This document shows, one piece after another, positions 1 through 6,295 of a DNA stretch of 8,035 nt. The first letter of the stretch is position 1, and every line of letters begins with the position of its first letter. A program made the translations under genes and the position numbers. The DNA lies in the NCBI GenBank assembly GCA_029259285.1, contig JAPDJB010000112.1, positions 1 through 8,035 of the forward strand. The letters are read 5' to 3'. The notes beneath the pieces were generated by a model that was not told where the DNA came from, searched no databases, and saw nothing but the letters and a program-made list of their open reading frames with translations. This DNA is from Candidatus Bathyarchaeota archaeon (GTDB lineage: Archaea > Thermoproteota > Bathyarchaeia > TCS64 > B23).

Positions 1-1651
1 CTTCGAGCTTCCGCTCAAGGCTTCTAGTCATCTCAACCGAGAGGATCTCAGGGCAGTAGTGGCTTAGGGTCTCGACGATGGCGAAGCCGAGGTCTGTGAT
101 CCTCATGGGGTCGCCCTCCACGTAGCCCCTCCTATAGAGGGTGTCGAGGATTTCAGCCCTCGTCGCCTTTGTTCCAATCTCAGCCTCCTCCATCCTCTTG
201 AGGATGGAGCTTTGATTATACCTGCTGGGAGGCTTGGTGAATCTCCTAACGGCCTCAACCTTCAACAGCCTAATGGGCATCCCCTCCTCCAGGGGTGGAA
301 GCTCCACCTCCTTCTCCCTCACATAGGGCCTATAGAATCTCATCCATCCAGCCTCGATGACTCTACCGCCCTTCAGGTGGAATAGGTGACCCTCCACATC
401 GATCTCCGCCTTCACCCTCTCCCTCACGGCCTCCTCGCCGAGTGAGGCCATGAAACGACGGCAGATGAGGTCGTAGATCCTCGCCTCAGCCCCCTTAAGC
501 CCCTTTGGAGCGACTCCGGTGGGGTGTATAGCTGGATGAGCCGGATCATCCATCCTCCCCTCCCTAGGTCTAAGGGTCTTCCTTGAGAGGAGCTCCTCAA
601 CTAGTGGGCCGTAGGCAGTCTCCCTCAACCCGCCGAGTATCTCCCTCACATCTATCGTCGGCGGCAGCTTCTGGCTTGAAGTTCTCGGATAGCTGATGTA
701 AGCGTCGAGATATAGGCTCTCAGCCAGCCTAAGCGTCTTCGAGGGGCTATACCTGAAAACCCTATACGCCTCACGCTGGAGATCACCGAGGTTGAAGAGG
801 GTTGGAGGCTGAATTCGATGCCTACTCCTGGAAACAGCCTTCAGAAGGCCCACCTTACCTCTACATCGCCGCTCTATCTCCAGGGCCTCAGCCTCCCTCT
901 CTATGCGGCCCCCAGCATACTCAACCTTCAGGCGTCTACCGCCGATCTCAGCTTCAGCCTCTATCACCCAGTAGGGCCTTGGAACGAAGGTTCGAACCTC
1001 GATCTCCCTATCCCTGATAAAGCTTAGAGTCGGCCCCTGGACTCGGCCTATGCTCAGCGTCTTGTAGAAGCCTGAAGCCCTCTTCACCGAGAGCGTCAAA
1101 GCTCGGCTTAGGTTTATACCGAAGAGCCAATCCACCTCATGTCTAGCCCTCCCAGCCTCTATGAGGGGGAAGTCGAGGGTCTCACTCATCTCCCTCCAAG
1201 CCTTTAGGATATCCCTCCTCGTTAGGGCTGAGAACCTCATCCTCCTCGCAGCTTTAAGACTCTCCAATCCACAGATGTGGCGGAGGATGTTGTATGCGAT
1301 GAGGCTTCCCTCGATGTCATAGTCGCAGGCGCTCACATAGCCCTCAACATCCCTAGAGAGCCGTTTAATCGCCTCTATGAAGACCCTCCTCCTCCCCGCC
1401 CTACGGTCAGCTTCATGGACTGGAACCCAGGTGAAGTTGAAGATCGGGTAAGTCCATCGCCCCTCTCTCTGCGCCACGGTGTATAGATGTCCAAGGGCTG
1501 AGACTATGACAAGCTCATCGCCATCCCTCCTCGCCTGATAGTAGGTAACTCCCATCATACGCCTCTTCAAGGGTTTACCATCCTCGTCGAGGGCCTCGGC
1601 GATCCTCTGGGCGGCCCTAGGCTTCTCACAGATGACGAGTATACGGCTCAA
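1..1651 (-). CDS. topA: DNA topoisomerase IA, archaeal type (3' end outside window)
   Basis: Type IA topoisomerase, which cuts and rejoins one DNA strand through a 5'-phosphotyrosine to relax negative supercoils. The visible 550 codons read in one frame. The Toprim domain comes first, with Glu9 in VICEKP and the metal-binding D-x-D-x-E at Asp110, Asp112 and Glu114 (CDYDIEG). The GRVQ motif is at 202-205. The catalytic Tyr321 is in ISYPRTSSQKLP, followed by Arg323, and His372 lies in DDPAHPAIHPTG. There is no helicase domain ahead of Toprim, so this is not reverse gyrase. The C-terminus, including any zinc ribbons, is missing because the gene runs off the window. The start is TTG at 1651: an in-frame TGA lies six codons upstream, no ATG or GTG lies between, and TTG places the protein start exactly at the Toprim beta strand. 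GAGGGGG sits only 2 bases before it. The gene diverges from the MFS transporter. Confidence 0.95.
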   Translation of the reverse strand, partial: MSRILVICEKPRAAQRIAEALDEDGKPLKRRMMGVTYYQARRDGDELVIVSALGHLYTVAQREGRWTYPIFNFTWVPVHEADRRAGRRRVFIEAIKRLSRDVEGYVSACDYDIEGSLIAYNILRHICGLESLKAARRMRFSALTRRDILKAWREMSETLDFPLIEAGRARHEVDWLFGINLSRALTLSVKRASGFYKTLSIGRVQGPTLSFIRDREIEVRTFVPRPYWVIEAEAEIGGRRLKVEYAGGRIEREAEALEIERRCRGKVGLLKAVSRSRHRIQPPTLFNLGDLQREAYRVFRYSPSKTLRLAESLYLDAYISYPRTSSQKLPPTIDVREILGGLRETAYGPLVEELLSRKTLRPREGRMDDPAHPAIHPTGVAPKGLKGAEARIYDLICRRFMASLGEEAVRERVKAEIDVEGHLFHLKGGRVIEAGWMRFYRPYVREKEVELPPLEEGMPIRLLKVEAVRRFTKPPSRYNQSSILKRMEEAEIGTKATRAEILDTLYRRGYVEGDPMRITDLGFAIVETLSHYCPEILSVEMTRSLERKLE

Positions 1652-1662
1652 ATCCCCCTCAG

Positions 1663-1711
1663 CCTTTCAATTAGAACATCCCGAGGCCCTTTTAAAGATG
1701 GTCATGAAAGG
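1663..1711. repeat. Inverted repeat flanking the topA/MFS promoter
   Basis: Seven-base arms CCTTTCA (1663-1669) and TGAAAGG (1705-1711) are exact reverse complements separated by 35 bases, with the shared TATA element between them. This could be a regulator site or loop, but a 7-base match in a gap of this size is not rare by chance. Confidence 0.25.
1686..1697. promoter_or_regulatory. Candidate two-way TATA box between topA and the MFS gene
   Basis: The element CTTTTAAAG contains the palindrome TTTAAA (1691-1696) and can be read as a TATA box in both directions. On the plus strand its centre is about 28 bases before the transporter ATG, which suggests a leaderless or nearly leaderless transcript. 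On the minus strand it would start transcription near 1667, leaving a leader of about 16 bases before the topA TTG. It is the only AT-rich TATA-like stretch in this 70-base gap. Spacing follows archaeal promoter rules; activity is inferred. Confidence 0.5.
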
Positions 1712-1721
1712 GGTATAGGTA

Positions 1722-2939
1722 ATGGCATCCCAGCTTAGGGGCCTCATCCACTTCGTCAGGAGACAGAGGAAGCCCTTCAAGGTGAATCTCGCCAAGAACA
1801 TCATCCAGAACTTCTCCCTCGCCCTCACAGACCAATATCAGTCGATATATATCACAGCCCTTGGAGCCAACCCCATTAAGCTGGGATATGTGAACAGCAT
1901 TGGAGGGGTAGCTGGGGCGGTCGCCTCAATACCAATAGGATGGCTTGCAGACCGCTTCGGAATAAGGCGAATACTCCTCTCAGCCCTCCCATTAATGGCC
2001 TTAGGCTCCGTGATCTTCGCCCTCTCAACGAGCTGGGAGATCACGGCCATAGCCCTACTGGTCTCGGTTCTCTCCTTTAGGATGGCTATGACGGTCTGCC
2101 CCATGATCTGCGGTAGCACCCTGAGGGATGAGGAGAGGGTGATGGGGATGCAGCTCTGCGACACCCTCTCAGCCCTGCCGAGGCTGGCAGCCCCGATGGC
2201 GGCGGCCTACATCATCACCATATCCGGTGGATTGAACGCCGAGGGCATCAGACCCCTATATTGGCTCAGGGGCATAGGCCTCTTGGTTGCTGCCCTCATC
2301 ATCTACCTATACTTCACTAATCCCATGGAGCCGAGGGGTGAGGCTGAGACTCCCAACATCGTAAAGGATCTCCAGAGGGTCTTCAGGGAGGGGAGGATGG
2401 TGAAGCGTTGGATCGTCTTCCTCATCCTATCCATACTCCCCTTCTACCTCTACCCCTACTTCCCCCTCTACGCCAAGGATGTGAAGGGGGCTGATCAATA
2501 CATCTTAGCCTTGATGAACACGGCCTCAACACTCATCGTCGTCCTCCTCTCGCTGCCGACGGGGGGCTTAGCGGATAGATTTGGGCGTAGGAGGATGATA
2601 CTCTCCATGATGCCCCTATACTGCGCATCACTACTCCTCCTAATCTATGCGCCAAGCCCCGAATACCTAATCCTGGCGGGCCTCCTCAACGGCTTCAACA
2701 CCCTCATCGCCGTCACTCAGGGAGCCATAACGGTGGAGCTCATCCCAAGGGAGCTGCTTGGAAGCTGGTTCGGCGTCCTCGGCCTCCTAAGGGGCCTCGT
2801 CGGCGTATTGGCTCCACTCATCGGAGGCTACCTATGGGAGGCCCTCTCACCCTCAGCCGTCTTCTACCTAATCCTCGCCGCCCAGCTTGGTAAGGCTGCG
2901 ATCCTACTCTCCATGCCTCCAGAGGTGACGAGGGGATAA
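1722..2939 (+). CDS. Major facilitator superfamily transporter, substrate unknown
   Basis: 405-residue integral membrane secondary transporter. About twelve hydrophobic helices can be placed, roughly at 23-48, 55-77, 83-102, 105-128, 148-168, 181-198, 229-250, 260-283, 291-310, 313-335, 349-369 and 378-397. A charged cytoplasmic loop (about 199-228) separates the two halves. MFS motif A appears in both halves: GWLADRFGIRR at 73-83, between helices 2 and 3, and GGLADRFGRRR at 281-291, between helices 8 and 9. The first 20 residues are basic, as expected for a cytoplasmic N-terminus. ATG 1722 is the first start after an in-frame TAG at 1716, with AAAGGGG 8 bases upstream. Length is usual for the superfamily. 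Nothing visible fixes the substrate; drug, sugar or organic acid transport are all open. It converges on the acyl-CoA dehydrogenase with a 9-base gap, so adjacency does not show co-expression. Confidence 0.93.
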   Translation: MASQLRGLIHFVRRQRKPFKVNLAKNIIQNFSLALTDQYQSIYITALGANPIKLGYVNSIGGVAGAVASIPIGWLADRFGIRRILLSALPLMALGSVIFALSTSWEITAIALLVSVLSFRMAMTVCPMICGSTLRDEERVMGMQLCDTLSALPRLAAPMAAAYIITISGGLNAEGIRPLYWLRGIGLLVAALIIYLYFTNPMEPRGEAETPNIVKDLQRVFREGRMVKRWIVFLILSILPFYLYPYFPLYAKDVKGADQYILALMNTASTLIVVLLSLPTGGLADRFGRRRMILSMMPLYCASLLLLIYAPSPEYLILAGLLNGFNTLIAVTQGAITVELIPRELLGSWFGVLGLLRGLVGVLAPLIGGYLWEALSPSAVFYLILAAQLGKAAILLSMPPEVTRG

Positions 2940-2963
2940 AAAGGGGGTTTACCTCGCCCTCGT
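2928..2963. repeat. Inverted repeat across the MFS/acyl-CoA dehydrogenase convergent junction
   Basis: ACGAGGG (2928-2934) and CCCTCGT (2957-2963) are exact reverse complements with a 22-base loop that holds both stop codons. It lies inside the last codons of both genes and gives the proteins related tails (VTRG and YTRAR). A role in ending convergent transcripts is possible but not shown. Confidence 0.35.
2938..2942 (-). terminator. Possible oligo-T terminator of the acyl-CoA dehydrogenase gene
   Basis: Reading the minus strand, the stop codon at 2951-2949 is followed six bases later by five T residues. Archaeal RNA polymerase stops at oligo-T stretches, so this is a plausible end point, but the run is short and overlaps the transporter's stop codon. 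Confidence 0.25.
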
Positions 2964-4178
2964 ATACTCCCTTCCGAGGGTCTCCCTCGCTATGATGACC
3001 CTCTGTATGTTGGTGGCCCCCTCAGCTCCGATGTAGTAGCTCATCACACCCCTGAGGCCCATCTCCAATGGGCACTCCTTCGTGTAACCATAAGCTCCGA
3101 ACCAGAGCATCACCTTCGTGAAGATGTCATAGGCCAGCCTTGGAGCCATCAGCTTGCACATGGAGATATACTTACAGCACTCCAGCGATAGACGTCTGTC
3201 AGGCATCTTCCCAGGCTCAGCCTTCTCATACTTCTTGTTCATCATCCAGGCGGCCCTGTAGATCAGCGACCTAACGGCCTCAAGCTCAGCCACCATATCG
3301 GCCAGCTCGAACTGGATGCCCTGGAACCTCGCCAAGGGCTGCTCGAAGGCCTTCCTCTCCTTGATGTATTCGACGCCTAGCTCTATGGCCCTCTGGGCGG
3401 CTCCCACACAGCTTGCTGAGACCAGCAGCCTGGCGGCGTCGAAGCCCTCCATGGTGAGGTAGAAGCCCCATCCGGTTTCGCCGAGCTGATACTCATCGGG
3501 GATGAAGACATCAGTCATCTTGAAGCCGCCTGTGCTGATGGCCATTCGGCCCATATCGTCGTAGCGCTTAGTCACCTCCACGCCCTCGGCGTCCAGAGGC
3601 AGGTAGAAGGCCGTCATACCCCTATGGAGCTGAGACCTGTCATGGTAGCCGACGCAGAAGAAGCCGCCTCCCAGCTCCTTACACTCCTCCGTCCCGCTGA
3701 TATAGGTCTTCTCACCGTTGACGATCCATCCCCCCTCAGTCCTCTTCAAAGTCGTCTGGAAGCCTGCGACATCCGAGCCTCCACCAGGCTCGGTGACGCC
3801 GATGCCGATGAAGGCATCACCCCTCGCAGCCTTTCTAAGACATTCATCCCTTACCCGCTCTGTGCAGTATCTGTCGACGACATAGCCCCAGCTCGCCTCG
3901 ACGAGGAAGAAGACGGGCAGCGCTATCGATATGTCGGCATAGCCCAGCTCCTCGGCCGCTATGGTGGTCGTCACCCAGTCGGCTCCAACACCTCCATGCT
4001 CCTCCGGCAGCGTCATACAGAGGAGGCCCAAGTCGGCGATGCCCTTGATCAGCTCCCTTGGAAGCCTCTCCTTCTCATCGTTCTCCCGCACCTTCTCCAG
4101 TGGCAGATTCTTCTCCAGCCACTCCCTGAGGGAGCTTCTGAAGAGTTCCTGCTCCTCCGTGAAGGAGAAGTCCACCAT
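2949..4178 (-). CDS. Acyl-CoA dehydrogenase family protein
   Basis: 409-residue soluble flavoenzyme, full length for the family. It should oxidise an acyl-CoA to the 2,3-enoyl-CoA and pass electrons from FAD to ETF. The order is an N-terminal helical domain (about 1-125), a beta domain opening with the FAD/substrate motif VTEPGGGSDVAG (128-139), and a C-terminal helical domain with RKAFEQPLARFQGIQFELADM-type sequence (275-295) and GAYGYTKECP (361-370). The predicted catalytic base is Glu386 in GAEGATNIQR. The alternative helix-G position used by isovaleryl-CoA dehydrogenases appears to be Ala249, so Glu386 is the better candidate. The segment before Glu386 carries one residue more than the classic IYEGT form. 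Chain length and branching of the substrate cannot be read from sequence. GGAGG lies 9 bases before the ATG. An etfA gene 2.9 kb away is the natural electron acceptor partner. Confidence 0.94.
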   Translation of the reverse strand: MVDFSFTEEQELFRSSLREWLEKNLPLEKVRENDEKERLPRELIKGIADLGLLCMTLPEEHGGVGADWVTTTIAAEELGYADISIALPVFFLVEASWGYVVDRYCTERVRDECLRKAARGDAFIGIGVTEPGGGSDVAGFQTTLKRTEGGWIVNGEKTYISGTEECKELGGGFFCVGYHDRSQLHRGMTAFYLPLDAEGVEVTKRYDDMGRMAISTGGFKMTDVFIPDEYQLGETGWGFYLTMEGFDAARLLVSASCVGAAQRAIELGVEYIKERKAFEQPLARFQGIQFELADMVAELEAVRSLIYRAAWMMNKKYEKAEPGKMPDRRLSLECCKYISMCKLMAPRLAYDIFTKVMLWFGAYGYTKECPLEMGLRGVMSYYIGAEGATNIQRVIIARETLGREYTRAR

Positions 4179-4187
4179 CTCCTAGAC

Positions 4188-4192
4188 CCTCC
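4188..4192 (-). promoter_or_regulatory. Shine-Dalgarno site of the acyl-CoA dehydrogenase gene
   Basis: On the minus strand, GGAGG within AGGGGGAGGG sits 9 bases before the ATG at 4178. It is the strongest ribosome binding site in the window and supports that ATG. It also implies a leadered transcript, unlike the transporter, deacetylase and sir2 genes. Confidence 0.6.
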
Positions 4193-4210
4193 CCCTAATG
4201 GGGAGGAAAA

Positions 4211-4252
4211 ACCTATTTAGCTTTTACCAGCCCCCAACAACCATTTATAGGT
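4211..4252. promoter_or_regulatory. Candidate divergent promoter region, acyl-CoA dehydrogenase / dehydrogenase-like gene
   Basis: Two TATA-like elements lie in the 101-base gap. ATTTATAG (4243-4250) on the plus strand would start transcription near 4271, a few bases before ATG 4280. Read on the minus strand as CTATAAAT it would give a leader of about 40 bases containing the GGAGG site. CTATTTAG (4213-4220, CTAAATAG on the minus strand) is a second candidate for the minus gene. The arms ACCTAT (4211-4216) and ATAGGT (4247-4252) are inverted copies, so the two elements mirror each other. Positions are seen; activity is inferred. Confidence 0.45.
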
Positions 4253-4279
4253 GTCAGAGGTATAGGGTTGGGAACAGCG

Positions 4280-5449
4280 ATGAAGGTTGCGGTTGTTGGG
4301 GCAGGTCTCATGGGGCCAGCCATAGCCCTTGAATGCCTTGAGAGCGGGGAGGTGGAGGAGGTTCTCCTCATCGACATCGATGAGCGGAGGCTTAGAGAGG
4401 CGTGGGAGAAGCTTGGCAGGCCTAAGAGATTGAAGACCAGGGTTCAGGACGTCACCGACCGCGAGGGTTTCGTTGAAACCATTAAGGGATATGATGGCCT
4501 CGGAATAGCCCTGCTGAGATGGCTAAACGTTGAGGCTACCTGGGGGGCGATCGAGGCTGGGGTTCACGCCGTAGACCTATCCGCACCCCCAAGGGAGGAC
4601 TGGGCCAAGATCGATGAGGCTGCCAAGAAGACTGGCGTCACCGTCATACCTGGCTGCGGCGTCGAGCCTGGATTAACCGATATTCTAGCAGCCCACGGCA
4701 TGGATCAACTGGATAGGGTTGAAAGCGTAGACATCTACTGTGGGGGAATACCGAAGCATCCTGAGCCTCCGTTTAAGTATAAGATCGTCTTCGGAGGCCG
4801 CTACCTGCCGCTTAGGCCTGGAATGGTGAAGGTCATCGAGGATGGCGAGGAGAGATATGTGAAGAGATACACGGTTGCGGAGCCTATAACCTTCGATGGC
4901 ATCGAAGAGGAGCTTGAGACCTTCTACGACGGCTTCCCAGAAGTCCTATACGACGTGGAGAAATTTAAAGGGGTTAAGCACTGCGCCGAGAAGACGGTTA
5001 GATATAAGGGATACTGCAACTGGGTCAACTTCCTAGACTGGTGTGGACTGCTGAGCAGGGAGCCCATAGAGTTTGAGGGGAGGAACATCATACCCTTCGA
5101 GGTCTTCAGCAGGATCATCTATCCGAAGGTGAAGATGGAGGAAGGTGACCGTGACATAACGGTTCTTAGGGTCATCGTTAAGGGCATTAAGGACGGCGTC
5201 GAGACCACCTACACCTATGACATGGTCGATCACTATGATGAGGAGAGGCGTGTAACCTCCATGGCTAAGACAACCGGCTATACGGCCGCCATTGTCATGA
5301 GGATGATCGCGAGAGGGGAGATCACGGAGCGGGGGCTAGTTACAACCGTGAGAGCCATCAGGGGTGAACGATTCGAGAGGTTGATGAGGGACCTCGCCAG
5401 GATGGGCGTAGAGATAAGGGAGATCATCACATCCAGTAGATCCCTATAA
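4280..5449 (+). CDS. Saccharopine/lysine dehydrogenase-like NAD-dependent oxidoreductase
   Basis: 389-residue soluble protein of the saccharopine dehydrogenase superfamily, which also includes lysine 6-dehydrogenase and carboxynorspermidine dehydrogenase. The N-terminal Rossmann fold starts with VVGAGLMG (GxGxxG at 7-12). The second strand ends LLIDID with Asp32, which favours NAD over NADP. The conserved middle motif is PGCGVEPGLTDILAA (124-138), followed by YCGGIP (153-158) and a C-terminal alpha/beta substrate domain to about 345. Length fits the single-domain enzymes, not the bifunctional eukaryotic form. Which amino acid or imine it handles cannot be told. ATG 4280 gives the typical MKVAVVGAG start and fits the upstream TATA spacing. 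An in-frame TTG at 4268 would add four residues and has GAGG at good spacing, so it remains possible. The CE4 deacetylase gene follows on the same strand after 61 bases. Confidence 0.85.
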   Translation: MKVAVVGAGLMGPAIALECLESGEVEEVLLIDIDERRLREAWEKLGRPKRLKTRVQDVTDREGFVETIKGYDGLGIALLRWLNVEATWGAIEAGVHAVDLSAPPREDWAKIDEAAKKTGVTVIPGCGVEPGLTDILAAHGMDQLDRVESVDIYCGGIPKHPEPPFKYKIVFGGRYLPLRPGMVKVIEDGEERYVKRYTVAEPITFDGIEEELETFYDGFPEVLYDVEKFKGVKHCAEKTVRYKGYCNWVNFLDWCGLLSREPIEFEGRNIIPFEVFSRIIYPKVKMEEGDRDITVLRVIVKGIKDGVETTYTYDMVDHYDEERRVTSMAKTTGYTAAIVMRMIARGEITERGLVTTVRAIRGERFERLMRDLARMGVEIREIITSSRSL

Positions 5450-5456
5450 CCCCCTC

Positions 5457-5460
5457 TTTT
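5457..5460 (+). terminator. Possible short oligo-T stop after the dehydrogenase-like gene
   Basis: A run of four T (CTCTTTTCCC) follows the TAA at 5447-5449 within eight bases and precedes the next gene's TATA box. Such pyrimidine-rich T runs can end archaeal transcripts, but four T is weak. Confidence 0.2.
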
Positions 5461-5471
5461 CCCTCGCAACC

Positions 5472-5486
5472 TATAAGATTAAAACC
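5472..5486 (+). promoter_or_regulatory. Candidate TATA box of the CE4 deacetylase gene
   Basis: TATAAGATTAAAACC gives two overlapping TATA-like cores, one at 5472-5477 and one at 5478-5484. They lie about 36 and 30 bases before ATG 5511, so predicted transcription begins at roughly 5500-5511 with a leader of ten bases or none. This argues against TTG 5490, which would lie upstream of the transcript. Confidence 0.5.
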
Positions 5487-5499
5487 TGATTGAGAATCA
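5487..5499. repeat. Small palindrome between TATA box and start of the deacetylase gene
   Basis: TGATT-GAG-AATCA is a perfect 5-base inverted repeat with a 3-base centre. It sits just upstream of the predicted transcription start, where a bound repressor would block polymerase. It is short, so chance is a fair alternative. Confidence 0.25.
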
Positions 5500-5510
5500 T
5501 CTTGATCGAT

Positions 5511-6293
5511 ATGTCGGATTTCTGGCCTGAGGGTTATAGATGCGCCATCTTCCTCTCCTTCGACTATGACGCCTCCAGCGCCGAGATGTGGAAGACGCCT
5601 CACGACCTCGTCGCCCAGAGCAGGGGGAGATTCGCCCCAAAGGTGGCTATACCGAGGCTCCTCGACCTCCTCGACAAACTCGGAATAAAGGCCACCTTCT
5701 TCACCCCAGGTTGGACCGTCGACCACTACCCCGAGTCGGTGGAGGAGATCATAAGCCGTGGACATGAGGTAGCGGGGCATGGATACATCCATGAAAGGAT
5801 GAATGAACTCTCAGCTGAGGGGGAGGAGGGAGTCTTCAACAGGATGATGGAGGCCTTCGAGCGGATCGGCGTCAAACCCGTGGGATATAGGGCTCCCTAC
5901 TGGATAGTCACCACCAGAACCCTCAACCATCTCAGACGATTAGGATTCAAATACTCCAGCAACTTCATGGACGACGACATGCCCTACATCCTCGATGAGG
6001 AGCATGGCATAGTGGAGCTCCCCGTCGAGTGGATGCTCGACGACTGGCCCCAATTCGAGCTCCAGAGGAAGGCCCCCGAGGAGGTTTACCGGCTTTGGAA
6101 GCCGGAGCTTGAAGGCATCTATGAACTCGGCAGATACGCAGCCCTAACCTGCCATCCACAGTGCATAGGGCGAATATCGAGGCTTAAGATGCTGGAGAAA
6201 CTCCTAAGGGAGTTCCTGGATAGAGACGACGTCTGGTTCCCAACTGGACGTGAGCTATCGGAGTGGGTTAGGAGGCGGCTAAGCGCCTCTTAA
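5511..6293 (+). CDS. CE4/NodB-fold deacetylase, cytoplasmic PgdA/PuuE-like subfamily
   Basis: 260-residue metal-dependent C-N hydrolase of the polysaccharide deacetylase fold. All CE4 motifs are present: SFDYD (16-20, with Asp18 and Asp20), H-x3-H in GHGYIHER (His90 and His94), RAPYW (127-131), a VEWMLDDWP segment (172-180) and LTCHP (His215). There is no signal peptide or membrane helix, so it acts in the cytoplasm. The segments AIPRLLDLL, GHEVAGHGY and VELPVEWMLDD resemble Helicobacter-type PgdA and PuuE-type allantoinase relatives more than secreted chitin or peptidoglycan deacetylases. Archaea lack bacterial peptidoglycan, so the substrate is more likely a small amide, ureide or sugar intermediate. 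ATG 5511 is preferred for its fit to the TATA box; in-frame TTG codons at 5490 and 5502 would add seven or three residues. Its 3' end overlaps the convergent sir2 gene by 26 bases. Confidence 0.88.
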   Translation: MSDFWPEGYRCAIFLSFDYDASSAEMWKTPHDLVAQSRGRFAPKVAIPRLLDLLDKLGIKATFFTPGWTVDHYPESVEEIISRGHEVAGHGYIHERMNELSAEGEEGVFNRMMEAFERIGVKPVGYRAPYWIVTTRTLNHLRRLGFKYSSNFMDDDMPYILDEEHGIVELPVEWMLDDWPQFELQRKAPEEVYRLWKPELEGIYELGRYAALTCHPQCIGRISRLKMLEKLLREFLDRDDVWFPTGRELSEWVRRRLSAS

Positions 6294-6295
6294 CC
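6266..6295. repeat. Long inverted repeat spanning both stop codons of the deacetylase/sir2 overlap
   Basis: Arms GGTTAGGAGGCG (6266-6277) and CGCCTCTTAACC (6284-6295) pair over 12 bases with a single mismatch (6271/6290, a G-U pair in the plus-strand RNA). The loop is GCTAAG. The TTA at 6268-6270 is the sir2 stop read from the minus strand, and TAA at 6291-6293 is the deacetylase stop, so the two stops pair with each other near the base of the stem. Either mRNA would fold into a strong 3' hairpin. No T run follows in either direction, so it is not a classic intrinsic terminator. Confidence 0.8.

Noticed and set aside
802..1486. Short open frames on the plus strand opposite topA
   Set aside because: The minus strand reads through as a continuous topoisomerase with motifs in frame at 1324, 1048, 691, 538 and 220; the plus-strand frames are by-products.
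1..1651. Reverse gyrase instead of topoisomerase IA
   Set aside because: The protein begins directly with the Toprim domain; no helicase-like domain precedes it and the start is fixed by an upstream in-frame stop.
1698..1718. Six-codon mini frame (MVMKGV) just upstream of the transporter
   Set aside because: It would start before the predicted transcription start and is in the same frame as the transporter, so it is more simply untranslated sequence ended by the TAG that sets the ATG.
3624..4220. A 198-codon open frame on the plus strand, antisense to the acyl-CoA dehydrogenase
   Set aside because: It is opposite a gene with all family motifs, its translation resembles no family, and long antisense frames are expected with this GC-rich, AGG-rich codon use.
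4233..4272. Inverted repeat CCCAAC / GTTGGG around the dehydrogenase-like gene start
   Set aside because: Six bases with a 28-base spacer is expected by chance in a gap of this size.
4268..4279. TTG start four codons upstream for the dehydrogenase-like gene
   Set aside because: It has a reasonable GAGG spacing, but the ATG gives the standard Rossmann N-terminus and fits the nearer TATA box; kept only as an alternative.
5427..5792. A 121-codon open frame on the minus strand opposite the deacetylase start
   Set aside because: It covers the promoter and first third of a well-supported gene and its translation shows no recognisable domain.
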